In this document: piece after piece, positions 11,821-24,540 of the stretch
Numbering within the stretch: position 1 is the stretch's first letter
How the letters are laid out: each line of letters starts with the position of its first letter
Assembly: GCA_025200525.1 (NCBI GenBank)
Contig: CM045762.1
Location: 188,753,154 to 188,817,153 of the forward strand
Reading direction: 5' to 3'
DNA length: 64,000 nt
Origin: Camellia lanceoleosa
Lineage: Eukaryota > Streptophyta > Magnoliopsida > Ericales > Theaceae
Notes under the pieces: model-generated
What the model saw: only the letters and a program-made list of their open reading frames with translations
Told to the model about the DNA's origin: nothing
Database searches by the model: none
Made by a program: the position numbers and the translations under genes

Positions 11821-13264
11821 GAGTATATCAGTTCGCAGCAGCGTGTTTTACATCATTTTTTCATCATCTCTTTCATCCAAACCCTAGATCCGACTTCCTT
11901 TCTCTCTACACTCTCCTTCTCTCTACAAATACACTTGGTTTAGAGTGTCTCTACCCTACTCCCATTGTTAAAAAGCTTAAGCTTTGCATGGGCTACGTTT
12001 TGATTCGAAAAAGTGTTGATTTGGAGCATCTTGAGTTTCATCCTTCTTCTTTTTTGAGCTCCTAACTTTGAGGTAGGGATGATCTACTCCTTCTTATGAG
12101 TTTTAACATAAATATTAGTTATTTAGTATAAATGTTGAGATTTGGTGATTTGGGAAGTTAAGGTTTGAGATTTGTGATATATAAGAGAGGGGTTTTGTGT
12201 TTTTAAGCTCCATATGTATATGAGGTCTTGAAAATGAGTTTTTGTGGGTTTGATAGATAAGATTCAGTCTTAGGATCAATGTTTGAGAAAATGGAGAAAA
12301 TGCCCTAATTGAATTTAAATAATTAATTTGTATAATTAATTTGGTAATTGTGAGGAATATGAAATTGAATTGAACATTATAAAATTGGATGGAATTGGGA
12401 CTAGTTGGTGTATTCGGTTTAATAAATCACTCACCTATAGAAAATGTGATAATTTATCTGTTTATAAATTCATTTATCTGTTTATAAATAACTACTTTGG
12501 GCTATCGGTGGAGGATAATCTTGATTGTTGTAGAACTGCATGATGATTAGGTAAATTGAAACTAATCAATTGAAATATGTCATTGAATATGATAGTGGGA
12601 ATAACACATTGAATATGTGCCTTAATTGATCATGGTATAAAATAAAGAGTTTAATACATTGTATGTGTATCTTATTTGGGAGGAGATAGGGGATGTACTC
12701 CGTATATGATTATGTGCTTTAATACATTATATATGTATCTTGTTTGGGAGGAAATAGGGGATATACTCCATATGTGCTTATTTGCTTTAATAAATTGTAT
12801 ATGTACCTTTGCTTGGGAGGAGATAGGGGATGTACTCCATACGTGTGATTATATGCTCTAATACATTGTATATATATCTTTGTTTGGGAGGAGATAGGGG
12901 ATGCACTCCATTGTTTGGGAGAAGATAGGAGATGGACTCCATAGATAATTAAGTTGGCCGGAGTGTCCAGGGTGTAAGTTCCGAAACCTTATAAATTGAA
13001 GTGCATGAATGAAGTTGATAATTGAAGTGTTAATTACATGAGTTGTAGTCTCATTTTGAATTGTGGATGACGGAAGTGTTAATAAGTTGGGTTGCAGTCT
13101 CATTTAAATTATTTGGTTAGATAATGAACCATTGTAGACGCGCCCGAACATCCCAGGGCTCCCCGTGCGAAAAATGGGGGCGAAATCCCGTTTTGTTCAT
13201 TAGGCTTACTACAGTTCGGACTCAATGTCACAGTTCTGAATCTAATCTCGTAAAGTGCAATGCA

Positions 13265-14230
13265 AGATCGATAAATCACCAAAGAGTCCAAATCTAGCAA
13301 ATCATTTTGGAAAACTGATTTTTATAAAGAAGTGCCAAACATGGACCGCTTTGCCAGATACAAAGTCGCCACCTAAATATTTTGTTTTGAGGGAATTTAG
13401 AAAACCCTGACTCGTGCCTAAGGCCACGTGTCCGTCATCACCAAAGTTACCTTGGCTCGAGAACTTGGGTACGAGAGGGAAAGGTCATGTAATGAGCACC
13501 CACGCTCACCCGATCAAAGATCGGCCTGTACTAAGCATGATATTTTGTTTTTGAAAACACATGTGCTCTTATTCCGATTAATTAGCTAATCTTACTACGT
13601 GATGCGCACAACATACAAGTATAGACTAAATCACCTAATTTGGAACAAAACATTGCATGTTTGTTTGAAAATGGTTTGAAAGTGCTACTCGCAAGTAGGC
13701 TAAATTAGGGATTTCAATGAATTGTTCCAATTCAAGCAATCCAACCTTCACCCACAGGCATTCAAGCAGTTATATCACATAAGTAGTTAGTCTCATAGCA
13801 GTACTCCGAGCTAAAACAATAGCTAGTTAGAATTCATGCATGATCCTAGCTATGTTAAAATGGTTGATGCAACACATGCAAAATGCAACTAGAAATAGGC
13901 TTGGCTATTCTAAGATGTCATGTGAAATGCAACTTGATAATCATGTATTGAAATCGGTATTGAAATACAATGCAATTAGTATGATGTGCCGAGCCTGGTG
14001 CATGCAAAATGAATGAATGAATGCAAACATGCAAACCATAAGGATGCTAATTGAAACATGCCCTAAAACTAACCATCAAAAGCAAGTAAGTAAAAGAAAG
14101 AAAGACGTGGGGTTGGAAGACATGCACACACGCACGCACACTTATTACAACAATGTGCCCTCTCGACGGAGGGTCCAAATAAAAGCTACACTAAACTACA
14201 CAACTAATCTAATAATCTAATTAGACTAAT
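13265..14230 (-). repeat. Block B of the internal duplication
   Basis: It matches 16993-17900 base for base over long stretches: the segment with TTTGCCAGATACARAGTCGCCAC, then GAGAACTTGGGTACGA against GAGAGCTTGGGTACGA, then CTACTCGCAAGTAGGCTAAA, then GGGTTGGAAGACATGCACAC against GGGTTAGAAGACATACACAC. After about 14230 the copies diverge and the CATGC-rich sequence follows in both. Confidence 0.75.
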
Positions 14231-15649
14231 TATTACATAACCAAATTGAATAATAAACAAACTACTTACTAACTATTACAACACTTAATTAATTAACAAA
14301 TTAATTAATTACAAACAACAAATGCTAACTAACAAGTAATCATTTAAACTAAGCTGCTCTAGCTCTGTTTGAAGAAGAAAAGGATGCATGCTTACACTTG
14401 GTTTCTCGCCTCGAAACACCTTCCGGTTGCTCTCTTGAGGCTCTGTTTGCAGGGTGTCTTCAAGAACTTGCTGCTGGAACTTACCAAAACAGTGCTGGGA
14501 AGTGCACCAATGGCCTGCTGACCATGAGAAGATGCTGTCGACCCCTTTGCCGACCAAGAGTGCATACTGCCGGCCAAAAATGGGAGGGTGTCGGCCACTG
14601 GTGTGCTGTGACACCAAGCTGCAACAGAGCACAAAATAAAGAAAAGAGAGGGTCTCCTAAGGGTATGTACGTACTATGCCACTCCATATCACCTCAAAAC
14701 ATCAAGGGAGAGGCACCGTTGGATCCAAAACCATCAATCACGTATCTTGATGTATGATGGCCAAAGATCCAACTTGTACGAATTTCAATAAATGCATGAC
14801 AAATAAGACACTTAGACCATCTCCTTATCATGAGGAATCAAAGGCAATGGAGACCAAGGATGATTGGCTCACTTCATCACTTCAAGTATGAAATGAACCA
14901 ATCTTCCTCGGTTCAATACGACATCCGATTGAACACAATGCAAAACATGCAAACAACATGAACAACCTAACAACGCTAATGGCATGCACAATGCTAAGAA
15001 CAACAACTAGCATACACAATGCTAAATGACAACTAGCATATGCAATGCAATGAACATGGCATACACAAATGCAATGAACTATATGGCATACACAATGCAA
15101 TGAACTACATGGCATACACAATGCTATGAACTACATGGCATACACAATGCTCAATGGACTTAAACCAAAATTGGTAGACCTTAGCCATGCCCAAATTAGT
15201 GGCCATAACACCAAAGCAAAGGCACCAAAAGACAAGGCATGCATGCATAATGCATTGGCCAACCAACTAGGCCTAAGAGCACAAACCTCAAGAAGGCTCA
15301 AGGAGTGATAAATGCGGAAGTGTAACAATACTAAATGCACTGAAATTAAGTAAGAAATGATGCCAAATCATTCAAACAAACACAAGTATAGCATACCAAG
15401 GTCCTAAAGCATGAAGGTTAATAAAGAGGACTGCAAACGAGGCATGCAATACATGGCAAATATGCATGAACGAATGATGGACAGAGTTGAAATAGGTCTA
15501 AACAAAGACCAAAATATGCTAAGATAGAGGCTCAAGAACATAGGCATATGAGCATACGAGCTAGGCCATAAACAAGGCAACAACGCACAATACTCAAAGG
15601 CATTCTAAAATGAAGTATTAAATGATGCCAAATCATCTAAATAGCTCAA

Positions 15650-16780
15650 AGATGGCATGCATAAGTCAACAAAACACAAAGCTAGCAAGGCCAATTGCAC
15701 TACAGCTATACAAAGCATGAAACATATGGCAAAGGCAACCCAAAACAGTCCTAGAATATGTTAAAATGAGTCTAAAACATGCATGGAAGGAATGCAAAAT
15801 AAGCTAGCATGAAGGGCATAAGGCATGATGCATACAAGGCAAATAAGATGGATTACACTACACCTATTAAGACCAAGCATGGGATGACTTAACCAGCAAA
15901 AATCAGAGTTATATCATGGTAAAATAACCCCAAAAACACATCAAAATGATAGCTCGCAAGTTTAGGTATGAAGGCATACGCAATGATTCATGTTAAGGCA
16001 TAAAGGGGCAAACCTTCCAACGCATTGAATGGATGATAAATGCAAGTGCATGACCATGAAACATGGACTAAAATCACATATGAAATGATGACAAATTATT
16101 CAAATAGGCCAAGCAATGCATGCTAGCGGACCCGATGCACAAAGCTAATAAGCTAAAATGCACTATAGCTATACAAAGCATGGCATGCATGACCAAAACA
16201 ACCAAAATTAGAGCTATAGCATGCTAAAACATGGACAAAAGCTTCTTGAAGTTAAGCCAAAAGCATGCTAGAATGACATGTCAAAGCATGATGCATGTTA
16301 GGCTATTTCATGAAATTGCACTACAAGTGCATGGAGCATGTAAGGGCCAACCAAACCAAACCAAACCAAAACAGAGTCATGACATGGCAAAACATCACCA
16401 AAAACATGCTGAAATAGAATCAAATCATGCTAGAGAGGCATGCTACTTCATGAAGCATACAAGACTAGTTTGTGAGAAATACACTACAAGTGTATAAACC
16501 ATGCAAGGAGTGAGTCCACCAATCAAAATCAGAGTTATAACATGTCGAAATAACACCAAAAACATGCTTGAACTAAGCTAATTCAAACCACAAAAGCATG
16601 CTACTTTGTAAGGCTAACAAGGCTAGCAAAGAGGATTTACACTACAAGTGCAATAAGCATGCAAGAGGTGACCAAGACAGCCAAAAACAGAGTTAAGGCA
16701 GGTCTGATAAGTCACAAAAATGATCCTAAACAAAGCCATAAAGAAGTAAAAACACATGCTCATTTGGTTGGCCATCAACA
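15650..16780 (-). repeat. Tandem array of about 157-162 bp units
   Basis: Units begin with a variant of TACACTACAAGTGC, for example at 15694, 15853, 16158, 16317, 16479 and 16636. Each contains RGAGTTATARCATG and CAAAAACATGCT, and a GGCATGCTACTT-like end. At least seven degenerate units are visible. Similar CATGC-rich degenerate sequence lies at 17460-19250. Confidence 0.65.
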
Positions 16781-17092
16781 CTAGCAAGCAAGACAAGAAG
16801 ATGGGGGACAACCCCTTTCTATTTTGAGCCTTAAAACAGGGTTTTTACCACTAAAAATCCTCTGGATTTTAGTGGTTCTAAGGCCAAAAAAAAGTTGTTT
16901 GAAAAGTTTGAAAGTTAGCTCACAAGGCCTTATAAGCCAAGGAGCAAAATGGAGGACAACCCCCATGGGACCTCGGATGCTTTTTTGTTTGTTGCAATCA
17001 AAGAGTCCAACTCTGGCACATCGTTTGAGAAAACAGATTTTTTTGAAAAGTAGTGCCAACCATGGACTGCTTTGCCAGATACAGAGTCGCCA

Positions 17093-20000
17093 CTTAAATA
17101 TTTTAAAATAGGAAATTTAGGAAACCATCACCAAAGTTGTCTTGGCTCGAGAGCTTGGGTACGATCGGGAAGTCTACTAACCGTGATATCTGATTTTGAA
17201 AACGTTATGTGTTCTTGTTCCAATTATTAGCCTAGAATTACTATGTTATGCGCGCAGCAAACAAGTATAGACTAGATTGCCTAATTTGGAAATAAGTATT
17301 GCATATCCGTTCGTTTTGAAAGCGTTTCGGAATTTGCTACTCGCAAGTAGGCTAAAACGTGGATTTCAACGAGTTTTTCCAACTCAAGCAATCCAACCTC
17401 CACCCACAAGCATTCAGACAGTTTATCTCATATAAGCATCTAGCCACATGGTTAACATTCACACGCATGCGATATGCTAAAGCATAAATACTTACATCGT
17501 ACTCCGTGCCAAAACAAAAACTAGTTAGCAAATATGCATGTCCTAGTTCATGTTAAAGTGACTAATGCATCGCATGCAGAATGTGATTAGGATAGGCTCA
17601 GCTAACCCTAAAATGGCATGTGAAATGCATCATTCGGTGCACGTATTCAAGTTAGATTTGAAGATATGATGCGGTTTGTATGATGTGCATGTCAACAAAT
17701 GCATGGATGCACGCATGCATTGCATAAGGTATGCTAAAATAAACGTGCCTAATCTACCATCATAATAAATAAAAGAGAAGAAAGAAGTGGGGTTAGAAGA
17801 CATACACACCACTCCGCTTATTACAAAATTGCCCTCGCGGACCAAAAGAATATACAAATTAACTAACTACACAAGCTAATTAAATATTAAAATTGCCTAA
17901 TTAATTAACAAATTAATCATGCTAAGAAAAAAAGCCATGCCTAAATGCCTCGGATCCCACTAAGTAGAATGACCACAGTAGTGAATTTGTGGTCGAAATG
18001 AATCCACCGCCATCGATTGAATAAGTTCTGAACCTCCAACTCACAGCAGCAGAGGGCAAAACTTGCATGGCAGCTCAATTCAAGCAATGTATGCACCAAA
18101 CACATTCCTTATCATGTTTGTGACTCAAATGAGGATGTGCCTCGATTCTCGAACCACCAATCACGCATTTCCATGCATGATGGCCCAAAGAATCAAGTGT
18201 GCACTTCAATTTCAAATGAAATGCAAATCAAACAAATAAAGGAGCCCAATTCCCATCACCAAATCAAGGGACAAGGCATGCATGTCTATGTGTGCAATCC
18301 TAAGCATGTCAACTAGTATGCAACATGGGATGGAAACAAGCATGCTAGTATGCAAACACACATACAAGGCAAGCATGCAAACCAAGCAAAGGGGTGGACT
18401 TAAACATGACTTAGGCAACTCCAATTAGGCCTAAAATCAAGTGCTCAAAATGGAGGCTAAACACACAACATGATGGTCCAAACTTTAAGCATTAAACTAG
18501 CAACTTTAAAACACATTTAAAAGAGGCTATCATGGATAATTTGCATGCAACATTAACTCAAAATCATGCTAGAATGTGGTGCCAAACCAACTCAAATGAA
18601 GTTAACATTTGCTTGCAAATGGCCCAAATACAGGTAATGAAGCTTTGAAGCACATTTAGCACAACAAACATGGCATGCATTAAACAACTAAAAACAGATT
18701 TTTAGCATGTTAAACAAGGCCAAAGGACCACTTAGATGGCATCTAAGTGGCTCAAATTCAAAGGCATGCACAATGGTCAAAACATAGAGCATACAACACA
18801 TGCTCTCAAAGCAACAAAGAGGCAACTAAGGCAAGCATATGAGCATGCCAAAGGGACTGAAATTACATGTTGGATGGTTCCAAACCACCAAAATGGTGCA
18901 ATCAACACATGCTACACATTCACATACTTGAGGCATACAAGCCCAACAAGCCACAAATGCAAAGGAGCTATACTAAGCATGCCAAAATCGATCCAAAAAA
19001 CTATGGACAGACCTAAAGCATGGCAAAATAAGCACAAAACATTCACAAGGCTAAGCCTAAAACATGCTCGAACAAAGGCTAACAACCTAAGGCATATTAA
19101 GGGATCAAGGAGGCATTACATGGCAACTATACTAAACATGCATGGAGTACCAAAACCAACTTAATAAAAAGTTAAAACATGGCAATATAAGCATAAAATA
19201 CAGCCATGGAATGCTCAACACACACTTGAACAAAGACTTCCTTAAGAGACCAAAAATGGTCCCTTTCAGGGACAACAAGGGGAGGGGGTGGCCCTCCCCT
19301 TTTGGAGACTTCAAGGCACCATCCCCACCACTGAAATCCTTCAAGATTTCAGTGGTGAAGAGGCTCAAACACCAAAGTCTCGAAACTTGCACAAAATAGC
19401 ACAAAATGGGGCCTTTCAAGGCCTAAGGGTGGTCAAACACACCCAAACCACAAAACACTCTTAACAAACAATCAAGAGGGCCTAAAAATAGAACTTTTTT
19501 TTATGTTATACACTAAACACAAAAACAGCTCTAAGATAGGTAGAAATAGGATGCAAAAATGGGGTAAAAAAGACTAGTTTCTTACCCTTGTTGACCTTCT
19601 TCACAAAGGAGGACCACTTTAGCTTAAACCAGCCCCAAAACTCTGAAAATAGTCCCTTAGAACCTCAATAGCCAAGGAAATGTGTAATGGTAGGTGTTTG
19701 TATGCAATACTATGAACAAATGCACCTAGAACACTCAAAAGAGGAATAGATAGAGATAGAATGTATATGAGTTCTAACTCTAGAACCAGAGCTTCTAGCA
19801 ATGTTTTCCTCTCTAAAATGTCTAACCCTAATGCCAAGAGAAGACTCTCTCCTATATAGGCAACCAATCTTGTAAAGCTTGTCAAGAAAGCTAACAAGAA
19901 GAGCATCTCTCTATACACGTGTATGGAGGGGAACAAAATGCTAAAATATAAAGCAGATGAACGGCCAAAAATATCTTTTGACAAAAATGACGATCGGCAA

Positions 20001-20270
20001 CAAAGAGTGCCGAGCAATATATATTGGCAACAAAAACCATGGCCTCTATGGTGTGTGGGGATGCCTCATAAGGCATTCCCTGCCCCTCCAAGGCAAAACA
20101 CAAGTGTTTGGTGCAAAACCAGACACAAAACAGTCAAGTTCGGAGATCCTGAGGCAAGGCGCGTAGCCGAGAACTCCGGGAACTCCAAACGAACACAAAC
20201 ATGGATAATCACCGAGTGTTCAAGCGGTGACGTCCAAGTCTTGAGGACGGTCAAAAATGGGGTGTCTACA
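17093..20270 (-). repeat. Full-length LTR-like segment of the composite insertion
   Basis: On the minus strand it starts TGTAGACACCCCATTTTTGACC at 20270. It has a TATA-like CCTATATAGGAGAG at about 19858 and ends at a tRNA-Arg-type primer-binding-like sequence (17073-17092). That would be an LTR of about 3.2 kb. Block 19240-19420 matches 16790-16950 in the neighbouring copy (shared GATTTTAGTGGT or GATTTCAGTGGT segment). Confidence 0.55.
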
Positions 20271-21726
20271 CCCCCCAGCCAACCAAGGCACAAACCAAGA
20301 CTTTTAGAATTGAAAAATAGAGGAAAAACAGAGGTTTTTGTCGTTCAACACCACCCCAAAAATATCCCCAAAGTAGTTTGAAAAGATGGCCAAGCAAATG
20401 TGTAAAACAAGCTTAAAGGGAGAAAGATGTTACCCTTGATGAACAGCTGCAAAACCAGCTCAAAATCTGAGCCAAAACACCTTTTGGAGCTCCAACAAGG
20501 TCCCAAGTAAGCTTCAAGCAACCTCTTCCCAAAGATGGACCACTTTCACCAAGGATGTCTAGGCAAAAGAGAGGTATTTCTTTACTTGCATGCACAAAAG
20601 GCAAGAGGGAGAGGCTTTAGAGAGAGAGACAGAGATCAAACTCTGAAAATTATAGAGAGAGAGAGAGTTTTAGTCAGAGGAGCTCTCAAAACTTGCTCAA
20701 GAAGTTCTCTAAATGTTCTAACCCTTGAAAATGAGATGTAAGGCTCTCATATATAGCAAAACGAGGGCCTTTGGTTGAAAATATCTCAAGAAAGACAGCT
20801 GGAGCAAGCTAGGGCAAAATATCTATCGAAATCTACTTTCTGGCATCAATGGCCGGCACCTTATCATTGTTAGCCGGCATGGGGTCACTTTTGGATGGCA
20901 TAGTGCCGGCATTGGCCATTCATGGCCGGCACACTCCCATAGAGTCCGGCAGCAAAAATCAGTCCTAGTCCCCAACTTGAAGAAAGCCTAAATCCTTCAT
21001 CTGGATGCCTTTTTAGGTCATTCTTGTACACAAATTGAAGCCCCGGAAGTAAGCTTTCCAATGGTGGCAGCTTGCATCAAAATTCTAACTATGCAAAGAG
21101 TTATGCCTATTTTGTTGAAGACTGCTCAATTTCGGTCCAACCGGATTGATGCCTAACTTCAACCAACCATACCTCTCCCGTCCGGACTCGGCTTTAGGAG
21201 ATTTTTGAATGCAAAATGAAGCCCTGAAAGTCTTCTTTCCAATGGTGGTGGCCTCATAGCTGAAATCCAAGTGCGAAAATAAATAGGTCTGATTCAGCGA
21301 GCGCTGATCGACTCTTTCTTAACGATTCATGCCCATTTTCTCCCCCAACTTGGTTTCTTCCCTCTTCTCCTCTTTTCTTCAACTCTAAACCCCTAAAAAA
21401 GGTGTTTTGAAAGATTTTTGAAAGATTTCAACTCTCTTTCATTCATTTCCACTTTGTCCTTGCTCGGTTTACCGAAAAACGCAACATTTGACAAAATGTG
21501 AGCCTCGGAACATCGTAGAAAATTCTTTTCAAAAATATTTTGAAAGAAAGGATTTTAAGGTCTAAAAACCATTCAAAATAGCTTTGGTCCAAAATGGGGT
21601 GTGAGGTTAGGATTTGACTCTCCTCTTGCCGAAGAAATCGAACCTTTGCCCTGCACATCTTTCATTACCAAGTAGACCATCAGTAACTCCCAAGTCTTAA
21701 GGGTGGTCAAAAATGGAGTGTCTATA
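20271..21726 (-). repeat. Second LTR-start segment of the composite insertion
   Basis: It starts (minus strand) with the same TGACCACCCTTAAGACTTGGGA-type segment as 20270 downward and has its own TATA-like GCTATATATGAGAG at about 20750. The part 20400-20760 resembles 19560-19870, so two promoter-proximal LTR regions lie head to tail. GA microsatellites sit at 20620-20665. Confidence 0.55.
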
Positions 21727-22258
21727 ACCATATTTAGAAATTGGACTGGATAAATAAAGGGAAGTGGATTGAAACATGTATGAAATTGTTGTTGGGCTAT
21801 GGGAAGGGTGTGAGTTGGTTTACAAGTGTTAACCATTTATCGAATGTTAATGTTTTAGTTATTTCTCATATTGGGTTTAGGATATCTCTACTAGGCTTTG
21901 GCTCACCCTTCTTGGGACACCATTTTCAAGTACAGGCGACGTGCCGCCTCCAAGATCTTTGCTTGGGAAGTTTAGGAGTTGAAGACTCTGCTTTGTTATT
22001 TGTTTTGTTGGTTACATGTAAATGCGAGCTGAGGGCTTTACTTGTAAAAGAGTTAGAACTCTTCTTTTGTGTAACCAAGTAACAACTTGGAAACATGTAA
22101 GCCCGTAGGGCGTTCTATTATTTGTGTAAACATTTGTAACTTATATGAAATACTCTTTGTAATATTAACTCTGATGTATGCATGGAAATGTGATTTATCT
22201 ATCATGTATATAGAACTGTTAGATGTTGGGATTATATAATATTTTGAGAGCGTTACAC

Positions 22259-22623
22259 TTCGTGTCAAGGATTTTGATGTTAAGCGCATTTTGATCGACC
22301 AAGGCAGCTCGGTAGAGATCATGTATTACAAAGCCTTCAAGCAGCTCAAACTCAGAGATACAGACTTGGCTCCGGCAACTTTGCCACTGGTTGGTTTTAA
22401 CTTATAACCAGAGCGGCCAATAGGAAAAATAATCCTACCGGTCAAAGCCGGATCCGTGGTCAAGTAGATGGAGTTCTAGGTGTTGAAGGTGCTGTCCACA
22501 TACAATCTGATCCTAGAAAGGGGATGGCTTCACGCCATGCAAGCGGTGGCGTCGGCCTACCACCAAGTTATGAGGTTCCCCTCGGTTACGGGGGAAGTTG
22601 AGGAGATTTAGGGCGATCAAGTC
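22259..22623 (+). pseudogene. Aspartic protease region of Tat pol
   Basis: The frame [27 protein letters not shown] carries the D-x-G-S catalytic motif of the retropepsin that would process the polyprotein. It is followed by LPLVGF, then KIILPVKAGSVVK, VLKVLSTYNLILERGWLHAMQAV and the ASAYHQVMRFPSVTGEVEEI segment, the usual protease-to-RT linker of Tat elements. In-frame stops lie at about 22405 (after VGFNL), about 22467 and about 22609. It is contiguous with 11245 once insertion 2 is removed. Confidence 0.85.
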
Positions 22624-24288
22624 ATGGCTAAGCAGTGTTTCGTGGTAGTGAATGGGAACCGAGCAACCAAAGGCTTCGTGCAAATGATCGAAGGCCCGAA
22701 AGATCAAAGTGTCTTGGATGATGTGGAAACTAGGGCCGAGGAAAAGGCTGTAGAGAACTTGGTGGAGGTGCAGATCGGCACAGAGAATCCTGACAAGTTC
22801 TTTTTGCTAGGATCGAGCATGACCGCCCAAGAACAGACCGAGATGGTGGAGTTCTCAGTGGCGAATATTGAAGTATTTGCATGGACGCCATACGACTTGC
22901 CTGGCATCGATCCAAGCTTTATTTGCCACCAACTCAATGTCTTCCCGGACGCACGTCCTGTCATTCAAAGAATGAGGAGATCAGCCCTTCATCACGCCGA
23001 GATAGTTGTAGAGGAAGTCAAGAACCTACTAGAATCTAGGGCAATCCAAGAAGTACACTATGCTTGGTGGGTTTCAAATACAGTCGTGGTACCCAAGAAG
23101 AATGGAAAATGGCGAGTTTGCGTTGATTACAAGACGGTCAACCGAGCTTGCCCTAAAGAAAGCTTTTTTTTGCCCAGAATCGACCAACTGGTGGACCTTA
23201 CTACTGGACATAACCGGCTCAGTTTCTTAGATACTTATCGCGGTTATCACCAGATCACCATGCATAAACCCGACCGCGAGATAACCTCTTTCACGACACC
23301 GAGGGGATTGTTTTGCTATAGAGTCATGCCTTTTGGTTTGAAAAATGCCGGGGCGACTTTCCAGAGGATGGTGACCAAGATGTTCGCCCCTCTACTCGGC
23401 CACATGATAGAGGCTTACATCGATGACATGGTAGTCAAAAGCAAACATCATGCCGACCACTTGTCTGACCTAGCCGAAATATTTGCCATCCTTAAACAAC
23501 ACAAGCTTCGTCTGAATGCGTCAAAGTGTGTTTTCTGCATGGGGTCAGGAAAATTCCTGGACTTCCTAGTCACCAACCGAGGTATCGAAGCGGACCCCTC
23601 ACAAATCAGAGCCATACAAGAATTGAAGCAGCCCAACTCGGCAAAGAACGTGCAACATCTTGCCGATATGGCAGCCGCGCTTAACCAATTTATAAGTCGG
23701 TCATCAGATCGTTGCCACCCTTTCTTGAGAGCCTTAAAGTCCAAGTTTTCATGGAATGAAGAATGTGACAGAGCCTTAGCCAAGCTCAAGACGTACTTGT
23801 CTTTCGCCCCACTCTTGGTGACACCTAAGCACGGCGAAGACCTCTACCTTTATCTAGTTGTTTCTCAACATGCAATTAGTGCGATGCTTATCCAGGCAGA
23901 AAGAATCCAACATCTCCCAATCTTTTACGTGAGCAAAACCTTGCTATCGGCAGATTCGAGGTACTTGTTGCTGGAAAAACTTGCTTTGGCGCTAATAATG
24001 GCCTCTAGGAAATTGGTGCATTACTTTCACGTTCACACCATCATGGTGTTGACTGAGTTCCTTCTGAAAGCCTTATTTGAACGGACGGCTTTCTCCGGCC
24101 GAATTCTAAAGTGGGCAGTCGAATTGGGGCAATTTAACGTCAAGTGCCGACCCCGAACCGCTATCAAAGCCCAAGCATTGGGCGACTTTGTTACTGAATT
24201 CTCACCTGGAACTCACCCGGTGTGCCCGGTAGATCTTACCGCTGCAGCCGGGGTGAAGGAGGTGAGCGCGACAAAAATTACACAATAA
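22624..24288 (+). pseudogene. Reverse transcriptase and RNase H of Tat pol (open for 554 codons)
   Basis: This is the longest open frame in the window. RT copies element RNA into cDNA in the particle. Visible RT motifs are [16 protein letters not shown], then [13 protein letters not shown] (first catalytic Asp), [17 protein letters not shown], and the YIDDMVVKS active site near residues 265-275. [18 protein letters not shown] follows where FLGF is usual. The gypsy RNase H region ([50 protein letters not shown]) has Val or Glu where catalytic Asp residues are expected, so this RNase H looks inactive, as is common in Tat elements with a second RNase H. It begins at ATG 22624 (MAKQC) after stops upstream and ends at TAA. 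Confidence 0.9.
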
Positions 24289-24540
24289 CATGATGTTGGC
24301 GACGTGGAACTTGCGCGCCGGTCCGAAAATCCATCAGTCGGAGGTGTACTTCAGCCCGGTAATGCGACGTTGGATTCGGGAATAACAGGTCAACTCATTG
24401 GATCTGGCACCGCATCACTAAAAGGGGATGAAGACACGCCTGGTGTAATCGTCAGTGACGGACTTGTAGCAAAAATAGCCGAACAGCCGAGCGACCGTGA
24501 TCACCTCGATCTTCAAGCATCGCAGGATCCCTCAGAATGT

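Larger units (their letters stand above)
13133..21726 (-). mobile_element. Ogre/Tat-like composite LTR insertion nested in insertion 2
   Basis: It is flanked by a perfect ACCAT duplication (13128-13132 and 21727-21731). The plus-strand ends are TGTAGACGCG and GTGTCTATA. Read on the minus strand it starts with TATAGACACTCCATTTTTGACC, a one-base variant of the common TGTAGACACCCC LTR start. It has no gag or pol. Inside are a second LTR start at 20270, two copies of a primer-binding-like GGCGACTYTGTATCTGGCA (13352-13371, 17073-17092), and two long homologous blocks (13265-16960 and 16993-19420). The exact history (solo LTR, tandem LTRs or one LTR inside another) is not resolved. Confidence 0.75.
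11251..22257 (+). mobile_element. Solo-LTR-like insertion 2 (subfamily A), split by a nested element
   Basis: It begins TATAGCGATCCCGGG and ends AGAGCGTTACA. TTCGT lies at both junctions (11246-11250 and 22259-22263), with one extra C at the right. Net of the 8594-bp nested insertion and its duplication it is about 2.4 kb, close to insertion 1, of which it is the inverted homolog. The left arm is 11251-13132 and the right arm 21732-22257. The right arm carries the segment with GCTTTGGCTCACCC and GGGACACCATTTT seen in reverse at 8730-8770. No internal retroelement genes are present. Confidence 0.8.

Noticed and set aside
14398..14757. Overlapping open frames of up to 119 codons in the composite insertion
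   Set aside because: Several frames on both strands are open over the same bases, none resembles a known protein, and the region lies inside LTR-like sequence.
19619..20017. 132-codon minus-strand frame
   Set aside because: It lies across the inferred LTR promoter region, is hydrophobic by composition, and has no homologous frame in the related segment at 20400-20760.
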